Assembly (NCBI GenBank): GCA_041488095.1
Contig: JBGPOP010000037.1
Span: forward strand, 1-42,037
DNA length: 42,037 bases
From: DASYPQ01 sp041488095
Lineage (GTDB): Bacteria > Planctomycetota > UBA1135 > GCA-002686595
Direction: 5' to 3'
The position numbers and the translations under genes are program-made. Below are positions 1-8,381 of this stretch, one piece after another. The notes below the pieces were generated by a model, which saw only the letters and a program-made list of their open reading frames with translations, ran no database searches and was not told where the DNA came from. Positions within the stretch are counted from its first letter, which is position 1. The number at the start of each line of letters is the position of its first letter.

Positions 1-167
1 CCTCCACCGGGCGCCAAGCATCGCTCCTGATACGCCCGCCACGTCACTGCGATCCCTGAACCCGGCCCGAATAGACTTTCACCATCAACCGCAGCGACCT
101 TGCCCGGCGCCGTGCGAGGCGTCATGAATAGGTCGGGCTAGAGCGCGGGCGAGACTGCGCTGACTCA

Positions 168-3100
168 TTGCACGGTGAGGTTGCAGACAGAAAGCAGCTA
201 CTAGAACTTCTGTCGTCCTCGATCAGCGGTGCACCTACTGGGTCTCGAAGCCGCGAGTGCCTCGACATCGCTCGCGCCGTTGCTGCTGACGCCCCGCGCT
301 GGGAGCGGACCGTCGGTCCGCACTGGAGCTCGGTCTTGCTGACAGACCCGCGGTCCAGCGAGGCTCGGTGGCGTGGGATCGCGAATGCGCTCGACGCGCT
401 TGTCGATGCGTCCAGCCACCTGCAGACATCGTTGGGAGTCGCAGAATTCCTCGACTCACGCGCTGCGGCTGACGCAGCTTTGGACCTCGCCGGCCAGTTG
501 CTGAGAATCGGGGCGGTCCCTACGTCATGGAACAGTGTCGAGGCAGTCCTCGCGGTCCGCGCGGAGGTCGCCACCGCCCGGCACCTCCGCGACGAGCTCG
601 TCGCGATGGAACACGCCCTCGCAGAGTCGTTCGGTCTCGAGATCATCGAGCAAGTGGACGACGACATGCTCGTGCGTTACAGGACCGACTATCGGTCGTT
701 CTGGCGATGGGTGCGGCCGACGTACCGTCGCGACCACCGAGCGCTGCGCGGCTGTCTCAGGCGTCCGGGGAAGTTGTCGATGGACGAGGCCACCATTGCT
801 ATCGAGCGCGCGCTCGCAGTCAGGCGGCTGCGTTCGCGTTGGTCGGAGACGGCTCCGCGTATTCTGGATCTCCTGGGCGATCGGTTCACGGGCATTGATT
901 CTGACTGGTCCCGTATCGACTCCGTACTTGACGCCGTCGCGTGTATCTACCGCGAGCATTCTGCGCAGGCATCTACTCTTCACTCGGTTCTCGTTGACTC
1001 AGAAAGTCTCACTCGCGTGGAAGAGTCCGCGCGAGTGGTTCGAGACCGCACCATCGCTGCGGATGCGGTGTGGCCAGACGGTGTCTCCCGCCGAGACGAA
1101 CACATCCCAGAGATCTCATCCGATGCGGGGGCATTCGCTGAAGCCTCTGCGAAGGTGGGCGATGTCGTCGATGCGCTGGGACCGTTCGTAAACCGTCCGT
1201 TCGACTTGGACATCCTCATCGAGCTGTTGCAGGTGGGCGCGCGGCTACACGAAATCGAAGAGCGGGCGGCAGCCGCGTCTGAGTCTCACGCCCGCGCGAT
1301 CGGTGCCTTCTTCTCTGGTTGGTCTACTGACTTCAACGCGCTCGGTGTCATGCTCGACTGGACGCGAGATCTTCTGACCCTGACGAAGTGCCCGCCACCC
1401 GCGGCGCTGTCGCAGCGGGTGATTCAGCCGCGTCCGGCGGCGACGTACGCGAGAGAGGAGGCCGAAGTTACAGACAAGGTCGCCCGGCTCGGCGCGGCCT
1501 GTGGCGCCGCTGCAGTGCTGTTCCCCGAGGCCCGACTCCCTTGGGATTCGTGGGACCGCGTACCGTTCGATGTCGCACGCGGGTGGTGCGAAGACTTGTG
1601 CGCGCACGCGGAGGAAGCGAGCGATTGGGTGGAGTATTGGTCTGCGACCGAGGTACTTGATGACGTGGTCGGGGCAGGGGCGACGGATGCTCTTCGATCT
1701 GCCATAGACGATGGTTCGCTCGCTCCCGACATCGTACTCCGTCATGTGTATCTGTCATGGCTTGAGTATGTCTACCAAGCCGTACCGGTACTGCAGTTCG
1801 CGCCGAGAGACCTGGAGGGCGTCGTCCGAGAATTCCGAGAACTAGATGCACGGCTCCCGCGGGCGGCTCGTGAGCGCGTACGAGCGAAGTGCCTTGCGGA
1901 TCTCGATGGCGTGTCGAACTCGCACGGGATGGGCGAACTCGGCGTACTCAGCCATCAACTCTCGCTGCGGAAGCGCCAAATGCCGGTGCGCAAGCTCGTT
2001 GCGAGAATCCCAAACCTGCTCCAGAAGCTGAAGCCCTGTTTCATGATGAGCCCGCTCGCCGTGAGCCAGTACCTGCCTCGCGGAGACAAGGACTCCGACA
2101 CACTCTCCTTCGATACCGTGATCTTCGACGAGGCGTCTCAGGTCTTCCCGGAAGACGCGGTGCCTGCCGTCGCGCGCGGACGCCAGTGCATCGTCGTCGG
2201 CGACCAGCAGCAACTTCCCCCTACCAACTTCTTCCGGAGCGATGACACGGACGACGATTACGACGTCGACGAAGAGAACGGAGCGACCGTGGACAATCGG
2301 TTGCTTGGCGTTGAGAGCATTCTGGACGTGTTGGTAGGAATGCGCGGCGCGGGCGTGGACGACGTCTACTTGCAGGTGCACTACCGAAGCCAACACGACG
2401 CACTGATCCGTTACTCAAACCACTACTTTTACGACGATCGACTGCTGACGTTCCCGTCGGCTCTCGGCACGTGTCTGGGCCTTGGCATTCGGTCCATCTA
2501 CCTCCCTGATGGACGCTTCGAAGCTGGTGGAAGCAGAACGAATCGCGTTGAGGCGGAGCAGGTCGTGCACATCGTCTTCGAGCTGATGCAGACGCAGCCA
2601 CCTACAGAGAGCATCGGTGTCGTCGCGTTGTCGCGGGCCCAGGCCGACCTCATCCAGCAGTTGATCGATGTGCGTCGGCTCTCGGATCGGCGGTTCGACG
2701 AGCGGTTCGCTGAGGACGCGCGCGAGCGCTTCTTCGTGAAGAACCTAGAAAACGTCCAAGGCGACGAACGCGATCACGTCATACTCAGTGTCGGGTACGG
2801 TCCGACGACAGCCTCCGGAGCAGTGCCCAACCGATTCGGGCCAGTCAACCTCGAGGGTGGGCATCGACGCTTGAACGTGGCCGTCAGCCGCGCCCGCAGA
2901 AGCATGACGGTCGTGCACTCACTTCGCCCGGAAGACATCCACTCCGAGGTGCAGGGCGCCAAGCTGCTTCGTCGCTATCTCGAGTTCCTCCGGAGTGGCG
3001 AGGCGTCGATCGAGGGCGCTGTCGATCGGTCGGCGGGCGGCGAGGCTGAGAGCCCGTTCGAGGACGCCGTTGGTCGTGCGCTGATGAAGCGCGGATACCA

Positions 3101-4067
3101 CATTCAACGCCAGGTTGGGTGCGCGATGTACTCGATCGACATGGCAGTGCTGTCGGAGGATGGGAGCGGGTTCGACCTCGGGATCGAGTGTGACGGTGCC
3201 GCCTACCACAGGTCCCCAAGCGCGCGAGACCGTGACCGGATCCGACAGGAAGTTCTAGAACGCATGGGCTGGCGAGGTCGCATTCACCGCGTGTGGTCCA
3301 CCGCGTGGATTCGGAACGCGCGAGCCGAAATCGACAAGATCGAGCGTGCGATCCGCAGCGCCCGCGCCATGTCACGCGAGGCGGAGACCTTCGTGGGCCC
3401 GCCTCGCGGGGCGTTAGCGTCGAGAGAAGCCACGGCGCGTCAGGTAGGCCTTGTCGAGCCAGCACGGTCCGTTACGTCGGCGTCAGAGCAACCGCTCTTC
3501 TCGACGTACCCTGAAGCCAGCCTACGTCGGCTCCCACAAGGGACGGACCTCCGGGAGGAGACGCCGGCGCGCGTCGCCGAACTCGTGGCCGTCGTGGTGA
3601 ACGCGGAGGCACCAGTCCACGTTGATGTAGTTGTCGAACGCGTTCGCCGACACTACGGGCTTCAGCGTGCCGGGCGTCGAGTTCGTGACGCCGTCCTGGC
3701 CGGGATCAAGGAGGCTCTCCGACGCCGAACGGTCAACTGGCTGCCTCTAATGGATTCCCGCGGACGGTGGAGCGAGTTCCTCGTCATATCCGTAGAGTGT
3801 GAGTTCGAGCCCCGCGGCGTTCTGCAAGACGGGACCGTGCGAGACATCGACCATCTGTGTGACCAGGAAATCGAAGTCGGCGTAATCCGCGTCGTGCGTG
3901 CGATGGTTGGGGCATCGAAGAACGAGGTGATCACTGCGACCGCCCGTGCGTTCGGCTACGCCCGCACCGGGCAACACGTTGAGGAGCGGATGGCCAACGC
4001 AGTCGACCGACTGCTCGCAACACATAGGTTAGTCGAACGGGTGGGCTCGCTGGTGCTGGGTGACTGA
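168..4067 (+). CDS. 5'-truncated DUF4011-type helicase with Vsr-like nuclease and DUF3320 C-terminus
   Basis: This is the downstream part of a large SF1 helicase-nuclease of the kind found in defence loci. Residues 1-640 resemble the alpha-helical insert between motifs Ia and II. The Walker B/motif II FDEAS lies near residue 653, motif III GDQQQLPPT near 680 and motif VI RLNVAVSRAR near 900. A restriction-endonuclease-like fold (SIDMAV, then LGIECDGAAYH) spans roughly 955-1070, and a DUF3320-like winged segment fills about 1130-1299. The Walker A P-loop and the DUF4011 domain that should precede residue 1 are missing. The frame opens after a TAG at 129-131; the TTG at 168 is only a nominal start, and no frame upstream stays open to the window edge. 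The protein is probably inactive as an ATPase, unless an indel near 130 hides a longer gene. Base composition is visibly less GC-rich than the rest of the window, which suggests transfer. Family assignment is firm; function as it stands is doubtful. Confidence 0.75.
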   Translation: MHGEVADRKQLLELLSSSISGAPTGSRSRECLDIARAVAADAPRWERTVGPHWSSVLLTDPRSSEARWRGIANALDALVDASSHLQTSLGVAEFLDSRAAADAALDLAGQLLRIGAVPTSWNSVEAVLAVRAEVATARHLRDELVAMEHALAESFGLEIIEQVDDDMLVRYRTDYRSFWRWVRPTYRRDHRALRGCLRRPGKLSMDEATIAIERALAVRRLRSRWSETAPRILDLLGDRFTGIDSDWSRIDSVLDAVACIYREHSAQASTLHSVLVDSESLTRVEESARVVRDRTIAADAVWPDGVSRRDEHIPEISSDAGAFAEASAKVGDVVDALGPFVNRPFDLDILIELLQVGARLHEIEERAAAASESHARAIGAFFSGWSTDFNALGVMLDWTRDLLTLTKCPPPAALSQRVIQPRPAATYAREEAEVTDKVARLGAACGAAAVLFPEARLPWDSWDRVPFDVARGWCEDLCAHAEEASDWVEYWSATEVLDDVVGAGATDALRSAIDDGSLAPDIVLRHVYLSWLEYVYQAVPVLQFAPRDLEGVVREFRELDARLPRAARERVRAKCLADLDGVSNSHGMGELGVLSHQLSLRKRQMPVRKLVARIPNLLQKLKPCFMMSPLAVSQYLPRGDKDSDTLSFDTVIFDEASQVFPEDAVPAVARGRQCIVVGDQQQLPPTNFFRSDDTDDDYDVDEENGATVDNRLLGVESILDVLVGMRGAGVDDVYLQVHYRSQHDALIRYSNHYFYDDRLLTFPSALGTCLGLGIRSIYLPDGRFEAGGSRTNRVEAEQVVHIVFELMQTQPPTESIGVVALSRAQADLIQQLIDVRRLSDRRFDERFAEDARERFFVKNLENVQGDERDHVILSVGYGPTTASGAVPNRFGPVNLEGGHRRLNVAVSRARRSMTVVHSLRPEDIHSEVQGAKLLRRYLEFLRSGEASIEGAVDRSAGGEAESPFEDAVGRALMKRGYHIQRQVGCAMYSIDMAVLSEDGSGFDLGIECDGAAYHRSPSARDRDRIRQEVLERMGWRGRIHRVWSTAWIRNARAEIDKIERAIRSARAMSREAETFVGPPRGALASREATARQVGLVEPARSVTSASEQPLFSTYPEASLRRLPQGTDLREETPARVAELVAVVVNAEAPVHVDVVVERVRRHYGLQRAGRRVRDAVLAGIKEALRRRTVNWLPLMDSRGRWSEFLVISVECEFEPRGVLQDGTVRDIDHLCDQEIEVGVIRVVRAMVGASKNEVITATARAFGYARTGQHVEERMANAVDRLLATHRLVERVGSLVLGD

Positions 4068-4198
4068 GCCATCGGCCATTCTGGGCGGCTCCAGGGCCGA
4101 GCCAGGAGGAGGTTGCTTGATCCGCTACCCCCGAACAGCTCCGGGCCCGCAGCAGCGAAGGCGAAACTCAGTCCAAATCAAGGAGTTATGGCCCACGC

Positions 4199-4220
4199 GG
4201 TTGCTTGACGGTTGCTTGAT
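4199..4220. repeat. Tandem 11-bp direct repeat (GGTTGCTTGAY)
   Basis: Two adjacent copies of GGTTGCTTGA occur at 4199-4208 and 4210-4219, and a third isolated copy is at 4111-4120. The 190-bp stretch between the helicase stop and the HsdR fragment holds no convincing gene. The repeats may mark past recombination, but their role is unknown. Confidence 0.4.
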
Positions 4221-4256
4221 GGAGGTCGTTCCGGGCTGTCCCGGCCAGGATTCGCC

Positions 4257-4499
4257 ATGACCTCCGACACGAGCGAACGAGGCCTCGAGCGCCTGATCTG
4301 CACGGCGCTGACCGGCTCTGCCTGCGATCCGGGCGCCGGACCAGCCGAGTCGGTGCGGGAACGACCCGCGATCTACGGCGGCGGCTGGATCTGCGGCACG
4401 TCCGAGGACTACGACCGCGAGTACCGCGTGGACTTGGCGCAGCTCTCAGCGTTCTTGCGGGGGAGACTCGTAACGGCCCATCCTGGAGTGGAAGCGTGA
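4257..4499 (+). pseudogene. N-terminal stub of a type I restriction HsdR subunit, fused to a foreign tail
   Basis: Residues 1-68 (MTSDTSERGLERLICTAL at the start, DYDREYRVDLAQLSAFLR at the end) match the extreme N-terminus of HsdR-type restriction subunits, which normally run to about 1000 residues. Nothing of the nuclease or helicase domains follows. The last 12 residues, GRLVTAHPGVEA, do not fit HsdR. They resemble the C-terminal tail of DUF6883 proteins, which commonly sit just upstream of DUF4926, the next gene here. The simplest reading is a deletion that joined hsdR to the end of a DUF6883 gene in frame at about 4458-4466. The stop overlaps the GTG start of the following gene. The HsdR match is strong from memory of the family; the DUF6883 tail rests on few residues. 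Confidence 0.6.
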
Positions 4500-4723
4500 A
4501 GTTCAAGACCCTGGACACTGTGGTTTTGCGCAGGGACTTGCCGGACCAGGGTCTTCGCGAGGGAGACCTCGGCGCGGTGGTTCAGGTCTACGAACCCGAC
4601 GGGCTCGAAGTGGAATTCGTCACAGCATCCGGCCGCACCGAAGCTCTGCTCACGCTGAAGGCGTCAGACGTCCGACTCGGCAATGACACGGATCTCGTTG
4701 CGGTACGCCCGTTCAGGAAGTGA
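4496..4723 (+). CDS. DUF4926 domain protein
   Basis: This small 75-residue protein matches the compact DUF4926 family: MKFKTLDTVVLRRDLP at the start, then GLREGDLGAVVQVYEPDG and LEVEFVTASGR. The family is all-beta and has no established biochemical activity. It is usually encoded next to DUF6883 in what looks like a two-gene module, possibly toxin-antitoxin-like. Here the partner seems reduced to a short tail in the preceding open frame. The start is GTG at 4496, overlapping the previous stop as GTGA, which implies translational coupling to the lost partner. The full domain appears intact. Composition matches the island to its left rather than the GC-rich genes to its right. Confidence 0.75.
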   Translation: MKFKTLDTVVLRRDLPDQGLREGDLGAVVQVYEPDGLEVEFVTASGRTEALLTLKASDVRLGNDTDLVAVRPFRK

Positions 4724-4808
4724 TCCGCGTGAGGAGCGTGGCCCCACTCGGCGATGAAGCAGACAGTCGTCTTCGGCACCTGTTGTTCATCGCCGGTGAG
4801 CTAAGCCC

Positions 4809-6530
4809 CTACCCCCGATCCCGCGCCACGTCGAAGCGCTGCAGCATCTTCCCGCCCCCGACCACCAGCGCGACGTCGATCGCGCCGAGCCCGATCCACG
4901 TCACCAGCCCGCCCGCGATCCACGCCGCGGTCTGGCCCGCGTCGAGGTACTTCTCGGCGAGCACTCCGGTCAGGACGCCCGGCAGCACCGCGACCGCGCC
5001 CGCGACGCCGAGCAGGCCGAAGCGCAGGAGGCTCATCACGACCGACCGGCCCACGTGCTGCAGCGCGCCCTCCTGGCCCGGCGCGTAGCGCACGGGAGCG
5101 AACAGGTACACGGCGTTGTCGACGGCGGTCCAGGACAGCGCCAACAGCGGAAGGAAGAGCAGGATCCCGACGACCCCCGGATGAAAGGCCCCGATCCCCG
5201 CGCAGCGCAGGAGGATCCCGGCCGCGAGCAGGATCGACACGAGCAGCACCTGCGGCAGCACGGTCGCCAGGAAGATCAGCGCCGGGTGCGCCGGCCAGGC
5301 CTTGATCTGCTCCATCTGGTCGAGGTCATTCCGGAAGTCGAAGCGCAGCCCGCTGCACAGGTAGATCGTGCCGCCGATCGCCATCGCGAGCGCGCCGCCG
5401 AGCGTGCTCTTGACGGTGTGCTCGCGCCAGGCGACGGTCATCGCCACGCTCACGAAGAACACGATCGTGGCGGAGAACAGGAACGCCCCGCGCGCCTTGC
5501 GCGCGATCGTCGCCAGCTTGAGCCAGGCGATCGCGCCGAAGCGCCCGCGTCCGAGGGCCCAGGGCACGCGCCAGCCTGCCCGGGGCTTCGACATCATCGC
5601 GCCGGCCAGGCCCGACCCGCCGCGTCGCAGGCGCGACAGCCGCCGCGCGATGTCGGCGGAGGTCGCCAGCGACGTCTCGCGGAAGTCGACCGGGATCCGC
5701 GCCGTCAACTCCCAGGCGACGAGCCACACCACGGCGCAGATCGCGAGCCACGCGAAGAACGTCCCCGCGTCCGGCGCGGAGATCATGCGCGCCCAGGGCA
5801 CGAGCGGCGCGAGCAGCACCTGGAGAGCCGGGCTCCCCGCCAGCGCTCCATGCGCGAACCGCAGCGGGCTGATGCGGCCGAGCGTCTCGTGCAGGCCTTC
5901 GTCGTCGGCGAAGAGCAGCGCGAGCATGCTGATGCCCACCCCGGCGCCGAGGATCCCGGCGATCGGGCGCAGGGGCAGCTTCTTCGCCAGACGGCCCAGT
6001 CGGTTCTCCGCGTCGCCGAGCAGGAGCGCGGTCGCCTGGCCGAGGATCGGGACCGTCAACATGGTCACCATGACGCCGCAGAAGGCGAAGATCCCGACCG
6101 GCATGCGCCGCGCAGCCCCCAGGCCGAAAAGCGTCCCGGCGATGAGCGAGCGGAGCATGTTGACGCCCAGCCGGTAGCGGATGAGGTCGGTGCGCAAGAG
6201 GGGCGCGGAGAAGCACAGCTCGATCTCCTCCTTGGGCAGGTACAGGCCGCGGTGGCTGAAGGCCGCGAGAATGGTCATCGAGCCCACGACCAGGAGCCCG
6301 ATCTGGGTCCACAGGACCAGCCCTGCGCCGTCGGCGGTCTGCGGACGCTGCAGCAGGGTCGAGACCAGGAAGCCGCCGATCCACGTCCCGAAGAGGATCA
6401 GACCGAGCAGGGCGAAGAGCCACCCCGAAGGGCGCCTGAGCTTGCGCACCTGCGAGCGCAGCGCGCCCCTGAACTTCATGCGGATCAGGAGCCGCAGCGC
6501 CGGGTGGCCGAACATGGGGACGCCGAGCAT
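4809..6530 (-). CDS. ABC exporter permease, multi-spanning
   Basis: This 573-residue inner-membrane protein has about a dozen hydrophobic segments in two clusters. The first begins near residue 39 (FALLGLILFGTWIGGFLVS); a second group occupies the C-terminal 220 residues. It is the membrane component of an ABC-2-like exporter and belongs with the ATPase encoded 46 bp upstream on the same strand. The two halves are separated by a basic, Arg-rich cytoplasmic stretch around residues 270-330. ATG starts at 6530 and 6515 are both possible and neither has a clear Shine-Dalgarno; the longer form is given. The substrate cannot be read from the sequence. It converges on the DUF4926 gene, with 85 bp between the stops holding no recognisable gene. 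Confidence 0.8.
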   Translation of the reverse strand: MLGVPMFGHPALRLLIRMKFRGALRSQVRKLRRPSGWLFALLGLILFGTWIGGFLVSTLLQRPQTADGAGLVLWTQIGLLVVGSMTILAAFSHRGLYLPKEEIELCFSAPLLRTDLIRYRLGVNMLRSLIAGTLFGLGAARRMPVGIFAFCGVMVTMLTVPILGQATALLLGDAENRLGRLAKKLPLRPIAGILGAGVGISMLALLFADDEGLHETLGRISPLRFAHGALAGSPALQVLLAPLVPWARMISAPDAGTFFAWLAICAVVWLVAWELTARIPVDFRETSLATSADIARRLSRLRRGGSGLAGAMMSKPRAGWRVPWALGRGRFGAIAWLKLATIARKARGAFLFSATIVFFVSVAMTVAWREHTVKSTLGGALAMAIGGTIYLCSGLRFDFRNDLDQMEQIKAWPAHPALIFLATVLPQVLLVSILLAAGILLRCAGIGAFHPGVVGILLFLPLLALSWTAVDNAVYLFAPVRYAPGQEGALQHVGRSVVMSLLRFGLLGVAGAVAVLPGVLTGVLAEKYLDAGQTAAWIAGGLVTWIGLGAIDVALVVGGGKMLQRFDVARDRG

Positions 6531-6576
6531 GGCGGAGGACGGTGTGCGCGAGGACTTGGCGCGGAGTCGGAGGGCC

Positions 6577-7478
6577 TTACGGGGTGGCCGAAGGGCCGCG
6601 GCCCGGGGCGTCGCGGTTGCCGGGGCTGCTCCCGGATCCGTTCCCGCCGCGCGGGCCCTCGGTCGCGGCCATGAAGATCTCCTCGAGGCTGCTGCCCGCG
6701 GGTGCGGAGAGCGTCGCGCGAGCCTCGTCGAGCGTCCCGACGAACACGATGCGCCCGCGGTCGAGGATCAGGATGCGGTGCGCGAGCTCCTCGATCAGGA
6801 CCAGCAGGTGCGAGGACAGGATGACCGCGGCGCCCTGCGAGGAGAGCTCGCGGATCGCGACCTTGGCGGCACGGATGCCGCGCGGGTCGAGGCCCGAGAG
6901 CGGCTCGTCCATGAGCAGGACCCTCGGCGAGTGGAGCCAGGCGCAACAGAAGGCGAGCTTCTGGCGCATGCCGCGGGAGAGCTCGCCGCCGAGCGCGTCG
7001 CGCTTCTCGGTGAGCTCGAAACGCTGGAGCAGCTCCTCGGCCCGGCGCTCCCAGTCGGAGACGCCGTAGAGCGCGGCGGTGAAGCGCAGGTGCTCGAAGA
7101 CGGTCAGGCTGTCGAAGGGCTGGGGATCGTCCGGGATCCAGGCCAGGTTCGTCTTGGCGCGGGCCTCGTCGCGCGCGAGGGACGCGCCGCAGATCGTGAC
7201 GCTCCCCTGCTGGAGCGGCAGGACGCCGCAGATCGAGCGCAGGGTCGTGGTCTTGCCCGCGCCGTTCGGGCCGACGAGGCCCAGGATCTCCCCCGCCTGG
7301 ACGGAGAAGGAGACATCCGTGACGGCTTCGGTGCCCTCGTAGGTCTTCGAGAAGTGCTCGACCTGGAGCGCGGGGGCGCGCGCCGGAGCGGGAGCCGTCG
7401 CGCGGGTCGGGGCTGGCTCCGGTGCGGGGACCGTCGAGCGCTGCGGCGCGTCGGGAGCTACGGGCTCGTCATGGGGCA
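6577..7478 (-). CDS. ABC transporter ATP-binding protein
   Basis: This is the nucleotide-binding subunit of the exporter whose permease follows. A full set of ABC motifs is visible: Walker A GLVGPNGAGKTTTL, a Q-loop region at AWIPDDPQPF, a signature reading LSRGMRQK in place of LSGGQ, Walker B VLLMDEPLSGLDP and the H-loop ILSSHL. The frame is open back to 7623, but that part is a Pro/Ala/Arg-rich stretch unlike an ABC fold and would leave only 2 bp before the divergent dismutase gene. A TTG at 7478 is therefore proposed, giving about 300 residues; even this keeps a proline-rich leader before the core begins at LQVEHFSKTYEG. The 147 bp up to the dismutase start would then hold the divergent promoters. 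The start is uncertain; the function is secure. Confidence 0.85.
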
Positions 7479-7625
7479 AGGGACTGCGCCTCGGGCGCCG
7501 GGACCGGCGCGGGGAAGGCGCAGCAGTAGAGCATTTCCTTCGCAGCCGCGCATGGACCTGCCTGGAGCCGGGGTTCATACTGCGCCGGAGTCCTCGCTCA
7601 CCGAGGCTCAGAAGGGCCCGCAACC

Positions 7626-8360
7626 ATGATCCGAGAAGACCTCGTGACTTCCCTTTCCCGCCGTGGATTCCTGACCGGTTCCGCCGTGCTGCTCGGAGCG
7701 CCCGCGCTCGCGCAGGGCGGCAAGCCCGAGAGCAAGCCGGCCGAGAAGCCGCCGACCGCCGCGACCGGACCGTTCGAGCTGGCGCCGCTGCCGTACAAGG
7801 AGGATGCGCTCGAGCCGCACATCAGCGCGAAGACGATGGGCTTCCACTACGGGAAGCACCACAAGGGGTACGTCGAGAAGCTGAACAAGGCGGTGGAGGG
7901 GAAGAAGCTCGCCGAGATGAAGCTCGATCAGTTGATCGTCGAGGCCGCCAAGGATCCTGCGATGGTGGCGGTGTTCAACGCGGCCGCGCAGACGTGGAAC
8001 CACACCTTCTACTGGAACAGCATGAAGGCCAAGGGCGGCGGCGAGCCGGCGGGCAAGCTGGCCGACCGGATCAAGGCCGACCTGGGTGGGGTCGACGGGT
8101 TCAAGAAGCAGTTTGCCGAAGCGGCGAACGGGCAGTTCGGCAGCGGATGGGCGTGGCTCGTCGTCGAGGACGGGAAGCTGAAGATCGTGAAGTCCGGCAA
8201 CGCCGACACGCCGGTCGCGCACGGAGGGAAGCCGCTGCTCGTGATCGACGTGTGGGAGCACGCGTACTACCTCGACTACCAGAACAAGCGCGCGGACTAC
8301 GTCACGGCGTTCGTCGAGCACCTCGTGAACTGGGACTTCGCGGCGGCGAACCTCGCGTAG
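7626..8360 (+). CDS. sodA: Tat-exported Fe/Mn superoxide dismutase
   Basis: The enzyme dismutes superoxide to peroxide and oxygen using Fe or Mn. The N-terminus carries a twin-arginine signal (SRRGFLTGSAVLLGAPALA), so the folded metalloenzyme should act in the periplasm. The mature domain begins at FELAPLPYKEDALEPHIS. Metal ligands are visible as His in LEPHIS, His in WNHTFYW, and Asp and His in VIDVWEHAYYLDY; the gateway tyrosine is in HHKGYV. Length (244 residues including signal) is normal. Whether it uses Fe or Mn cannot be decided. A weak purine-rich AGAAGGG precedes the ATG. It diverges from the ABC transporter genes and converges on the sigma-factor gene, with only 21 bp between the stops. 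Confidence 0.93.
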   Translation: MIREDLVTSLSRRGFLTGSAVLLGAPALAQGGKPESKPAEKPPTAATGPFELAPLPYKEDALEPHISAKTMGFHYGKHHKGYVEKLNKAVEGKKLAEMKLDQLIVEAAKDPAMVAVFNAAAQTWNHTFYWNSMKAKGGGEPAGKLADRIKADLGGVDGFKKQFAEAANGQFGSGWAWLVVEDGKLKIVKSGNADTPVAHGGKPLLVIDVWEHAYYLDYQNKRADYVTAFVEHLVNWDFAAANLA

Positions 8361-8381
8361 GCTCGCCGAGGTCGACCGGGA

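Noticed and set aside
5055..6674. A 539-codon plus-strand open frame opposite the ABC permease
   Set aside because: Its composition is dominated by Arg, Asp, Glu and Gln with no hydrophobic pattern. The antisense permease has clear membrane helices and an operon partner.
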